Origin: an uncultured Lachnospiraceae bacterium
Lineage (GTDB): Bacteria > Bacillota > Clostridia > Lachnospirales > Lachnospiraceae
Assembly (NCBI GenBank): GCA_910579085.1
Contig: CAJTRU010000010.1
Coordinates: forward strand, 41,349-66,323
Length of the DNA stretch: 24,975 nucleotides
Direction: 5' to 3'
Shown: positions 1 to 6,842 of the stretch, piece after piece
How positions within the stretch are numbered: the stretch's first letter is position 1
How the letters are laid out: each line of letters begins with the position of its first letter
Made by a program: the position numbers and the translations under genes
Notes under the pieces: generated by a model
Seen by the model: only the letters and a program-made list of their open reading frames with translations
Database searches by the model: none
Told to the model about the DNA's origin: nothing

Positions 1-13
1 AAACGGAAAAAAT

Positions 14-49
14 ATTAATAAATATTCATAAAAATGTATATTTATTAAT
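14..49. repeat. AT-only inverted repeat
   Basis: Perfect 12-bp arms ATTAATAAATAT (14-25) and ATATTTATTAAT (38-49) flank a 12-nt loop. The arms are pure A/T in an AT-rich stretch, so this may be chance or a weak terminator for whatever lies left of the window. Apart from this and the next hairpin, nothing else is seen in 1-146. Confidence 0.3.
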
Positions 50-62
50 GTGTAAAAACCAG

Positions 63-103
63 AAAACCTGTAATACAGAAATATTTCCATGTTACAGGTT
101 TTT
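63..103 (-). terminator. Intrinsic terminator, probably bidirectional
   Basis: AAAACCTGTAA (63-73) pairs with TTACAGGTTTT (92-102), an 11-bp stem with a long loop. T runs follow the stem on both strands. It lies about 45 nt past the stop of the minus-strand DUF4179 gene and is the natural end of the sigma/DUF4179 transcript. Confidence 0.7.
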
Positions 104-146
104 ATAATAAATAACCATCATCTATAAGATGCATTAAAACATCTTA

Positions 147-1334
147 TTATTTCAAAATATATTCAGTTTCATTTACTGTAACTGATTGTATATTATCCGT
201 ATCCACTAAACGGTTAAATACTAATGTAAAATTACCATCTATATCCCCACATGCATAACTGGTATTATCTATCTCCGTACCACACTGGTGTATGCCATCC
301 ATTTCATGTTCATGTACAATATACTTCTTACCATTTTTATAATTTATTGAAACATAGTATGCACTGTATGGGTCATACGCCTCATCATTATAAAGCCCAA
401 GGCCTTTTTTCATATCAATTTTAACTGAAAGGGGTGAAACTTCTGCAATACCATTCTTAGCATTGGTAAATACTGTCTTTTCTGCCTTATCGCTGACAGG
501 GACAGGAACAGAATTGTATTTAATTTCACTAATATATTTTTCATACTGGATACCTTCTGCTGCATAAAGCTCATCATTTGTACAAGGATATTCTTCTATA
601 TTAAGGGTAACACTGTCTGTATTCTCCTGGTACTGGCATGTCATATAATAGTAACAATAAACCTTATCTTCTGAGGATTTGTCTATATCTACAAATATTT
701 TACCATCATATTCATCAAAATTAAAATAAAATTTTGCATTGCCAGAAAAGGCTGCCCCTTTACTTCTGTTATAGGATTTATTATATTCCAGTACATCAAC
801 GCCGCCTTTTTTCTCAAGGGTAAATTCTGCAACAGCAGCATTTCCATCATGTACAAATGACAGTACAGACAGCTTTGTATCACCAATTTTTAAATCAACT
901 GGGTTATAAGATATATTATCCCCAATTAACTCCTCAGCCTTTTCCGGGTCAGTATTTTCATATTCAGATTTAGGGTATGTTATCTTGCATGATGTACCTT
1001 TTTCATCATCATATAAATATTCACTATATGGCTCACCATACTCCACACCTTTGCCTTCATTTCCCCATATCCTGTTAAAGAATTCCCCTCCTGTTGCGGC
1101 ATTAGTTATAACTGGTACAGATATAATTAACAAAACGGCAGCGGCAGCAGCAGCTTTCTTATATTTTTTGAATGAAGAGTTACAGACACTTTTACGGTAC
1201 TCCTTAATGAGTTCCTTTTTATTGTTTTTATACTTGTCTGAAAACTCATGAACACCATCTAATGCATCAAAATCTTCAATAGAAATATCAAATAACTCCT
1301 GACTTATGTAATTGTCCTTTTTCTCCATATCCAT
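147..1334 (-). CDS. DUF4179 domain-containing membrane protein, probable partner of the ECF sigma factor
   Basis: 395 aa. Residues 1-55 are charged and cytoplasmic. A single membrane segment follows (about 60-80, starting with six alanines and running through VLLIISVPVI). The GGEFFNRIWGNEGKG stretch right after it is typical of the DUF4179 family, and the remaining ~300 residues are polar and predicted extracytoplasmic. The start at 1334 has AAGGAAG 6-8 nt upstream. The gene begins 47 nt inside the 3' end of the sigma factor gene, so the two are very likely translationally coupled. DUF4179 proteins are commonly encoded beside ECF sigma factors, which suggests an anti-sigma or signal-sensing role; that role is inference, since no classical zinc-binding anti-sigma motif is visible. 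The ligand is unknown. Confidence 0.8.
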   Translation of the reverse strand: MDMEKKDNYISQELFDISIEDFDALDGVHEFSDKYKNNKKELIKEYRKSVCNSSFKKYKKAAAAAAVLLIISVPVITNAATGGEFFNRIWGNEGKGVEYGEPYSEYLYDDEKGTSCKITYPKSEYENTDPEKAEELIGDNISYNPVDLKIGDTKLSVLSFVHDGNAAVAEFTLEKKGGVDVLEYNKSYNRSKGAAFSGNAKFYFNFDEYDGKIFVDIDKSSEDKVYCYYYMTCQYQENTDSVTLNIEEYPCTNDELYAAEGIQYEKYISEIKYNSVPVPVSDKAEKTVFTNAKNGIAEVSPLSVKIDMKKGLGLYNDEAYDPYSAYYVSINYKNGKKYIVHEHEMDGIHQCGTEIDNTSYACGDIDGNFTLVFNRLVDTDNIQSVTVNETEYILK

Positions 1335-1842
1335 TACTTCCTTTCACTATAGTTTTAAGCATTAACTTAGCCCGTTCAAATCTTTTCCTTACATTTGCTT
1401 CAGTAATTCCAAGTTCACTAGCAGTTTCTTTTACTGATAAATTCTTTACAGCAAGGCAGTTTACTACTGAATAATATTTTTCTGGCAGCACAGAAACCAG
1501 TTCTTCCATGTCAACTGTATCCTCTTTGTTATCATTACAGGAAATATTATTAATATCTGCATCCTGTCCTGGAAAATATATAATCTCCTGTTCTCTTTTC
1601 TTCTTGTTATACATGTTTATAGAAGAATTTTTAATAACAGTAATTATATATCTTTTACAGTCATCAGAGCCTGGTTCTGCAAAATATACATTATGCTTCA
1701 TCATCTTAATAAAAGCTTCCTGTACTGCATCTTCAGCCAGTCCTTCATCATGCAGCACACTGTATGCCACATGGTACATCTTCTGTTCATATAATTCATA
1801 GCATTTTTCAATAAACCTTACTGATGCCTTTTTACTTTGCAT
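1288..1842 (-). CDS. ECF-type RNA polymerase sigma-70 factor
   Basis: 184 aa, the normal size for an ECF sigma factor. Region 2 is visible at about residues 20-50 (AYSVLHDEGLAEDAVQEAFI). Region 4 is at about 115-165 (LPEKYYSVVNC, then the helix-turn-helix VKETASELGITEANVRKRFERA). The linker between them is short and regions 1 and 3 are absent, as expected for this group. A strong GGGAGGTG site lies 6-7 nt before the ATG at 1842. The downstream DUF4179 gene overlaps it by 47 nt. The regulon cannot be told from the window; autoregulation is common for such pairs. Confidence 0.9.
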   Translation of the reverse strand: MQSKKASVRFIEKCYELYEQKMYHVAYSVLHDEGLAEDAVQEAFIKMMKHNVYFAEPGSDDCKRYIITVIKNSSINMYNKKKREQEIIYFPGQDADINNISCNDNKEDTVDMEELVSVLPEKYYSVVNCLAVKNLSVKETASELGITEANVRKRFERAKLMLKTIVKGSNGYGEKGQLHKSGVI

Positions 1843-1923
1843 TACTGCACCTCCCTTTATATCCTGCTGGCACCAAAGCCTTATGTATTGTGCTTACACT
1901 ATATATAACCATTCTGGAAATGG

Positions 1924-1936
1924 ATTTGTGACAAAT
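1924..1936. promoter_or_regulatory. Possible operator palindrome upstream of the sigma gene
   Basis: ATTTGT-G-ACAAAT is a perfect 6+1+6 inverted repeat about 82 nt upstream of the sigma factor start. Its position fits an operator or an upstream promoter element, but no cognate regulator is evident and it may be chance. Confidence 0.2.
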
Positions 1937-1947
1937 AAAAAATAAAA

Positions 1948-1966
1948 AGACGGGAAATTCCCGTCT
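1948..1966 (-). terminator. Intrinsic terminator of the SMI1/KNR4 gene
   Basis: AGACGGGA (1948-1955) and TCCCGTCT (1959-1966) form an 8-bp GC-rich stem with a 3-nt loop. On the minus strand it is followed by TTTTTATTTTTTATTT. It lies about 55 nt after the SMI1 stop and separates that gene from the sigma/DUF4179 operon. Confidence 0.8.
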
Positions 1967-2022
1967 AAATTTTAGCATATATGTAATTGTATGTATATTT
2001 ACATTATATACCAGCAAAACTC

Positions 2023-2658
2023 TTATTCCTCTGGAACATCATCATAATATGGCCCAGTCAGTTCAGCATAAGTAAAGAAATCATCATCATCCAGTTCCAG
2101 TGTCCTGTCTACATAATATTCAAGCCAGTCAAGGAAATTCATTGTCTTTTTGTTAACTGGATTTAATAATGGGAAAATGCCAGCATCATTAGCAAGGTCA
2201 AAATACCAGACTGTGCCATATGTATCTTTATCATCCGAATTTACTATTAATATACTGTACATTGCACATCCTTCATGGCATAAGAATATAAAGCCTGAAT
2301 CTGTCATTTCATCATTAAGTTTATTATATTCTTCATCTGAAAGTTTATAAATATCCAGAGGATTTTCTATAGTATAATAAAATTTCTGGCTTAAATTTGT
2401 ATCATCTGCATCTTGTTGGTCAAAAATGCTGTACAGCCCGTAAAATGGCTGTGAACCGCTTCCTGCTACTGTTGTTATAAATCTTCTGTAATCCTCTGGC
2501 AGCTTTATTCCATTTTTCTCTTCAAACTTAGCAACCCTTTCTTCCTTTAATGGTTTGTCCCATACTGGCGGAAAATCGCCACATGTGTCCACTGGGTTTT
2601 TATCCTTAAGTTTCTCCATTTTCTCCATTATAATTTTAATGCGTCCATCAATATCCAT
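2023..2658 (-). CDS. SMI1/KNR4 family protein, immunity-type
   Basis: 211 aa. The SMI1/KNR4 fold signature is seen at about residues 35-75: a WDKPLKEERVAKFEEKNG helix, then the family hallmark IKLPEDYRRFITTVAGSG and FYGLYSI. The C-terminal third is acidic. No signal peptide or membrane segment is seen, so it should be cytoplasmic. GGGAGG lies 8-9 nt before the ATG at 2658. In bacteria this superfamily is best known as immunity proteins that neutralise polymorphic or contact-dependent toxins, so immunity is the likely role. No complete toxin gene is next to it; a 45-codon remnant ends 60 nt upstream on the same strand. It may be an orphan immunity gene. Confidence 0.85.
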   Translation of the reverse strand: MDIDGRIKIIMEKMEKLKDKNPVDTCGDFPPVWDKPLKEERVAKFEEKNGIKLPEDYRRFITTVAGSGSQPFYGLYSIFDQQDADDTNLSQKFYYTIENPLDIYKLSDEEYNKLNDEMTDSGFIFLCHEGCAMYSILIVNSDDKDTYGTVWYFDLANDAGIFPLLNPVNKKTMNFLDWLEYYVDRTLELDDDDFFTYAELTGPYYDDVPEE

Positions 2659-2718
2659 TTCTTATCCTCCCTTGTTTTATTTATCTATAAGCAAAACCGG
2701 ATGTGCAAGCCTGCCTGC

Positions 2719-2856
2719 TTAATCCGGATTGCCTGCTTTCTTCCACTGCTTTGCCCATTGTCCATATACCCCTATGTCCTTCCATTCCACCCTCTTTCCA
2801 ATAACAGGGCTGTTTTTATTATAACTTATATTAATCTTTATCTCAACTATATTTAT
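2719..2856 (-). pseudogene. 3' remnant of a gene upstream of SMI1, candidate truncated toxin
   Basis: An open frame without a start codon runs from just inside the palindromic repeat boundary (2864) to a TAA at 2719-2721. It gives about 45 residues ending in VEWKDIGVYGQWAKQWKKAG followed by NPD. The Trp/Lys-rich, well-formed C-terminus reads like real protein. It lies on the same strand, 60 nt before the SMI1 immunity gene, which is where the 3' end of a polymorphic toxin would be expected. The 5' part is missing; the repeat element occupies the break. The toxin identity is inferred from position only. The rest of 2659-2863 holds nothing else recognisable apart from a short CCGGAT/ATCCGG stem (2697-2727). 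Confidence 0.45.
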
Positions 2857-2863
2857 TTAATAA

Positions 2864-3040
2864 GATAATTTCCAGTTATTTTTTATTTGCGGACGGACGC
2901 AGGGTTTCTATGTCCAGCCTAAACATATTCCATTACAGGGCACGCTTGCGCTACGCCAGCCCACGTAATGGTGCATAAAATCCCTATGCCACAAAAAATA
3001 TAATATACATGCAAAATAAATATTATAACTGGAAATTATG
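2864..3040. repeat. Palindromic repeat family, copy A (short form)
   Basis: About 175 bp bounded by perfect 15-bp terminal inverted repeats ATAATTTCCAGTTAT (2865-2879) and ATAACTGGAAATTAT (3025-3039). The inside matches, in order, blocks of the reverse complement of the right half of copy B: GCGGACGGACG, GGTTTCT, a CAGGG..ACGCTT.CGCTACG block, and AATGGTGCATAAA followed by CCCTATG. It therefore looks like an internal-deletion derivative of the longer form. No target duplication is obvious. No protein is encoded. The following 3041-3143 shows no gene or structure. Confidence 0.75.
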
Positions 3041-3143
3041 GTGTGGGGAGAGTGATTTAGATGGACGGAAGTTTAATGATATTCTTTTTGGACTAATGTT
3101 TGTAAAACAATAACTACTACACTGTATAATAAGTGACTAGCAG

Positions 3144-3692
3144 AATAATTTCCACCCACCCCATTTACAGTTATCTGGTTATTCTGTTTTTTGTTGCAGA
3201 TTGCGGGTGACAGGTTTTGCGTGCCAGATGCCAGCAATTATTCCGTTAAAGGGGTACTTTGAGTCCGCCGGCATTTAAGTCCATATGTCGCTGCGTGGCT
3301 CATCGTAGTGCAATGTTATTTAGTTAAGAGTTTTGACAGGAATGTTTTTGGAAAGTGCCAAAGATTAGATTAGCTGGCAAATTCCAAATGTGCTTACATG
3401 AACAAGCTGTACGGAACCGCTGGTGTTTAAGCCCCGTATTAAATGTTCCGTAGGAACATAGGGGCTTTATGCACCATTGCGTGTGACGTCCAAGCGAAAG
3501 CGTGCTTTGTTCATGGAAGTCACTTTGGATTTGTCAGCGCATCCCATCTTTATTAAATTCCGGCATATCCTCTTAACTAAATGACATTGCATCGTAGCGG
3601 AAGCGTACCCCTGTACGGAATATTCTGGCTCTGGCACAGAAACCGTCCGTCCGCCAAACACAAACACAAACAAAACATAACTGGAAATTATC
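3144..3692. repeat. Palindromic repeat family, copy B (long form, ~550 bp imperfect inverted repeat)
   Basis: The right end is ATAACTGGAAATTATC (3677-3692). The left end is a disrupted version, ATAATTTCCA (3144-3153) then CAGTTAT (about 3167-3173). The two arms mirror each other: GTGCCAGA.GCCAG with ATTCCGT and AGGGGTAC on the left (about 3200-3260) recur in reverse complement at about 3595-3640, and GCAATGTTATTTAGTTAAGAG (3311-3331) recurs with one change at about 3571-3591. The centre holds a smaller hairpin, ATGTTCC-gta-GGAACAT flanked by AGCCCC/GGGGCT (3430-3465). An open frame inside it is not protein-like. Size, ends and lack of genes suggest a MITE-like non-autonomous element; that class is inference. 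Confidence 0.7.
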
Positions 3693-3742
3693 TTCCATAT
3701 ATTTGTTTTAAGAAATTTTTACAAATATAACCGCATTTATTA

Positions 3743-3771
3743 TTCCATTTTTGCCTGAAATGGTATATAAT
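3743..3771 (+). promoter_or_regulatory. Probable promoter of the aldolase gene
   Basis: TATAAT at 3766-3771 lies in TGGTATATAAT context, with a weak -35 TTCCAT at 3743-3748 and a 17-bp spacer. It leaves an 80-nt leader before the ATG at 3858. The site falls between the end of the repeat (3692) and the gene, so the repeat does not interrupt it. Confidence 0.5.
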
Positions 3772-3857
3772 GGACTTGATTTTACAGGAATACGGGCAGT
3801 GTTCCTGGAATTACGGCTTCACATATGTGGAGATTATAAAGAGATGGAGGTTATGTT

Positions 3858-4721
3858 ATGTTAGTATCAGCTAAAGAAATGCTTACTAAAGCTAAAGCTG
3901 GCAAATATGCAGTAGGCCAGTTCAATATCAACAACTTAGAGTGGACAAAAGCCATTTTACAGACAGCACAGGAATTAAACTCACCTGTTATCTTAGGTGT
4001 ATCAGAAGGCGCTGGCAAGTATATGTGTGGTTACAAGACAATAGTTGGCATGGTTAATGGTATGCTTGAAGAGTTAAATATAACTGTTCCTGTAGCACTT
4101 CACCTTGACCACGGTTCATTTGAAGGTGCAAAGGCTTGTATTAATGCAGGTTTTTCATCAATTATGTTTGATGGTTCACATTATCCTATTGAAGAGAATA
4201 TTGACAAAACTACACAGTTAGTACATGCATGTGATGTTCTTGGTCTTTCACTTGAAGCAGAAGTTGGTTCAATAGGCGGTGAAGAAGATGGTGTAGTTGG
4301 CGCTGGTGAATGTGCTGACCCTGACGAGTGCAAGATGGTTGCAGACCTTGGTGTTACAATGCTTGCAGCAGGTATCGGCAATATTCATGGCAAATATCCT
4401 GAAAACTGGCAGGGGCTCAGTTTTGAAACTCTTGATGCAATCCAGGCTAAGACAGGGGACATGCCTCTTGTTCTTCATGGTGGTACAGGAATTCCTGCTG
4501 AAATGATTAAAAAGGCTATTTCACTTGGTGTTGCTAAGATTAATGTTAATACAGAGTGCCAGCTTTCATTCCAGGAAGCTACACGTAAGTATATTGAAGA
4601 AGGCAAGGACCAGCAGGGCAAGGGATTTGACCCACGTAAGCTTTTAGCTCCTGGTGCAGAAGCTATTAAGGCTACTGTTAAAGAGAAGATGGAACTCTTT
4701 GGTTCAGTTGGAAAGGCTTAA
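3858..4721 (+). CDS. fba: Class II fructose-1,6-bisphosphate aldolase
   Basis: 287 aa, usual for the short class II (zinc) aldolases of Firmicutes. It cleaves fructose 1,6-bisphosphate to dihydroxyacetone phosphate and glyceraldehyde 3-phosphate in cytosolic glycolysis, and runs in reverse in gluconeogenesis. The catalytic Asp and first zinc ligand are seen in HLDHG (D84, H85). The other zinc histidines are in GNIHGKY (H177) and VLHGGTG (H207), and the phosphate-binding INVNTE motif follows. GGAGG precedes the ATG by 8 nt. It has its own promoter and terminator, so it is probably monocistronic. Paralogues acting on tagatose or ketose bisphosphates share this fold, but no tagatose genes are nearby. 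Confidence 0.93.
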   Translation: MLVSAKEMLTKAKAGKYAVGQFNINNLEWTKAILQTAQELNSPVILGVSEGAGKYMCGYKTIVGMVNGMLEELNITVPVALHLDHGSFEGAKACINAGFSSIMFDGSHYPIEENIDKTTQLVHACDVLGLSLEAEVGSIGGEEDGVVGAGECADPDECKMVADLGVTMLAAGIGNIHGKYPENWQGLSFETLDAIQAKTGDMPLVLHGGTGIPAEMIKKAISLGVAKINVNTECQLSFQEATRKYIEEGKDQQGKGFDPRKLLAPGAEAIKATVKEKMELFGSVGKA

Positions 4722-4760
4722 CAAGACAGGTTAAACCAGTTAAGATTAAGGCAGTTATAT

Positions 4761-4787
4761 AAGCGCAAGCCGTATTGACTTGCGCTT
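4761..4787 (+). terminator. Intrinsic terminator after fba
   Basis: AAGCGCAAG (4761-4769) pairs with CTTGCGCTT (4779-4787), a 9-bp stem with a 9-nt loop, followed by TTagcttatttta. It lies 40 nt after the fba stop. Confidence 0.85.
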
Positions 4788-4830
4788 TTAGCTTATTTTA
4801 TCCCATAATAAGAAATATAATGGAGGTTAC

Positions 4831-5334
4831 ATGGTTAAAAAAGAATTTTTAGATATTCTTAGGGAGAGCCTTGCGGGGAATATCCCAGTGTCTGAAATAG
4901 AAGAAAATATCCGTTATTATAAAGATTATATTGAGAATGGGGCAGAGTCTGAAGAGGAGGCACTTAAACAGCTTGGTGACCCGCATCTTATTGCAAGGAC
5001 TATTATAGACAGTTTCAAGGCTTCAAAAGGGCCTATGGCAGATTTTTATACTGAACAGGCGAGGAATGAATACAGCAGTGGTACTTTTGAAGAAGATGGA
5101 AGCAGTGCAGAAGATGAAGATAATGTATATACAGAGTTTAAATATAAAACAGGATTTGGACGTAATTTTAAATGGTATGAGAAACTTGTCCTGGGAATTA
5201 TTATAATTGGAATTATTTCATTAGTGCTTTTTATTGGAGGGCTTGCAATTGCCATTATTTTACGCATTATCCTTCCAGTTGTTTTGGTACTGGTAATTAT
5301 AAAGTTTATTGCAGATTATTTCAGGAGAGGTTGA
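4831..5334 (+). CDS. DUF1700/HAAS-domain membrane protein
   Basis: 167 aa. The N-terminal ~60 residues form the helical HAAS/DUF1700 module (EFLDILRESLAG, then IRYYKDYIENG, ESEEEALKQLGDP and ARTII). An acidic linker (about 75-105) follows, then two closely spaced membrane helices at about 120-165 (GIIIIGIISLVLFIGGLAIA and a second Ile/Val-rich segment). A GGAGG site is 6-7 nt before the ATG. The DUF1700 family is often paired with a PadR regulator and implicated in envelope signalling; no PadR gene is adjacent here. The gene ends 57 nt before tgt with no terminator between, so cotranscription is possible. Confidence 0.8.
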   Translation: MVKKEFLDILRESLAGNIPVSEIEENIRYYKDYIENGAESEEEALKQLGDPHLIARTIIDSFKASKGPMADFYTEQARNEYSSGTFEEDGSSAEDEDNVYTEFKYKTGFGRNFKWYEKLVLGIIIIGIISLVLFIGGLAIAIILRIILPVVLVLVIIKFIADYFRRG

Positions 5335-5391
5335 CAGAATATGGCATATAATGGTATTATCCTTTATTAAAGCGGAAGAAATGAGGAAAAT

Positions 5392-6525
5392 ATGTATAAG
5401 ATATTATATAAAGATGGGGATGCAAAGAGAGGGCAGCTTGAAACTGTACATGGTACTATACAGACACCAGTATTTATGAATGTTGGTACAGATGGTGCAA
5501 TGAAAGGGGCTGTTTCAACACAGGATTTGCAAGGGATTAAAACACAGGTTATGCTTTGCAATACTTACCACCTGCATGTCAGGCCAGGAGATGGTATTGT
5601 AAGAGATATGGGCGGAATACGTAAATTTATGGTCTGGGACAAGCCTGTACTTACTGACTCTGGCGGTTTCCAGGTATTTTCACTTGCAGGGCTGAGGAAG
5701 ATAAAAGAAGAAGGCGTATATTTTAATTCACACATTGATGGCAGAAAGATTTTTATGGGGCCAGAGGAAAGTATGCAGATACAGTCAAATATTGCATCTA
5801 CAATTGCAATGGCGTTTGATGAGTGCACCCCATACCCTGCTACAAGGGAATATATGCAGAATTCTACAGACAGGACATTAAGGTGGCTTGTACGCTGCAA
5901 AAAAGAGATGGACAGGCTTAAAAGCCTTGATACTACTATTAACAGGCAGCAGCTTCTTTTTGGTATTAACCAGGGAGGTACTTTTGAAGATATACGCAGG
6001 GAACATGCAAAGAGGATAACAGAACTGGGGCTTGACGGGTATGCACTTGGCGGGCTTGCTGTTGGTGAAAGCCATGAGGAAATGTACAATATAATAGAAA
6101 AAACTGTACCATACCTTCCACAGGATAAGCCAGTTTACCTTATGGGCGTTGGCACTCCTGCCAATATACTGGAAGCAGTGGAACGTGGTGTAGACTTCTT
6201 TGACTGTGTTTATCCAGCCAGGAACGGGCGTCATGGGCACGCTTACACTAACTTTGGCAAACTGAACCTTTTAAATAAACAGTATGAACTGGATGAAAGG
6301 CCGCTGGATGAAACATGTGGCTGCCCTGTATGCAGGACATACAGCCGTGCATATATAAGGCATCTTTTAAAAGCTAAAGAAATGCTTGGGTTAAGGCTTA
6401 TGGTTACACATAACCTTTATTTTTATAATACGCTGATGGAAGAAATACGCAGTGCAATAGAACAAGGCTGCTACAAAGAATATAAAAATAAAAAATTAGC
6501 AAATCTTAAGGAGGATTTAAAATGA
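5392..6525 (+). CDS. tgt: tRNA-guanine transglycosylase (queuosine biosynthesis)
   Basis: 377 aa, full length. It exchanges guanine 34 for preQ1 in the wobble position of tRNAs with GUN anticodons (Asp, Asn, His, Tyr). The active-site aspartates are present in TDSGGFQVFSL (D89) and in FFDCVYPARNGRHG (about D271). GGLAVGE is at about 220. The zinc site is CGCPVC (C309, C311, C314) with the downstream His in MVTHNL. Catalytic core and zinc site are complete. Its stop codon overlaps the yajC start by ATGA, so the two are translationally coupled. The tgt-yajC order is common in bacteria. Confidence 0.96.
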   Translation: MYKILYKDGDAKRGQLETVHGTIQTPVFMNVGTDGAMKGAVSTQDLQGIKTQVMLCNTYHLHVRPGDGIVRDMGGIRKFMVWDKPVLTDSGGFQVFSLAGLRKIKEEGVYFNSHIDGRKIFMGPEESMQIQSNIASTIAMAFDECTPYPATREYMQNSTDRTLRWLVRCKKEMDRLKSLDTTINRQQLLFGINQGGTFEDIRREHAKRITELGLDGYALGGLAVGESHEEMYNIIEKTVPYLPQDKPVYLMGVGTPANILEAVERGVDFFDCVYPARNGRHGHAYTNFGKLNLLNKQYELDERPLDETCGCPVCRTYSRAYIRHLLKAKEMLGLRLMVTHNLYFYNTLMEEIRSAIEQGCYKEYKNKKLANLKEDLK

Positions 6526-6833
6526 ATTTAGTATTATTAACCGGCGGCGGGGCACAAAGTCTTTTAAGCATAGTAGTTGTATATGCTGTTGTAATTGGTG
6601 TATTCTGGTTCTTTGCAATCAGGCCGCAGAAAAAGCAGCAGAAAGAACATGATGCACTTATAACAACACTTGAGGTAGGCGACAGCATACTTACAACAAG
6701 CGGTTTCTTTGGTGTTGTTATAGATATAACAGATGAAGTTGTTATTGTAGAATTTGGTAATAATAAAAACTGCCGTATCCCTATGAAAAAAGAAAATATA
6801 GTAGAGATAGACAAGCAGAGCAGTGAAAAATAA
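6522..6833 (+). CDS. yajC: Preprotein translocase accessory subunit YajC
   Basis: 103 aa. A short N-terminus is followed by one membrane helix (about 12-32, SIVVVYAVVIGVFWFFAI). The family motif RPQKKQQKEH comes next, then a small cytoplasmic beta domain (LEVGDSILTTSGFFGVV). YajC associates with SecDF at the SecYEG translocon. AAGGAGG sits 7 nt before the ATG, inside the end of tgt. It is transcribed toward a convergent AraC gene only 9 nt away; its terminator must lie inside that gene. Confidence 0.93.
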   Translation: MNLVLLTGGGAQSLLSIVVVYAVVIGVFWFFAIRPQKKQQKEHDALITTLEVGDSILTTSGFFGVVIDITDEVVIVEFGNNKNCRIPMKKENIVEIDKQSSEK

Positions 6834-6842
6834 TAAAACAGT

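Noticed and set aside
3467..3673. A 68-codon minus-strand open frame inside repeat copy B
   Set aside because: It lies wholly in the right arm of the palindrome, has no ribosome binding site, and its sequence is explained by the repeat.
4181..4506. Open frames overlapping the aldolase gene in other phases
   Set aside because: They are shadows of a full-length, motif-complete aldolase; the same holds for the other frames inside tgt, glgP, secDF, PHP and mutS2-like genes.
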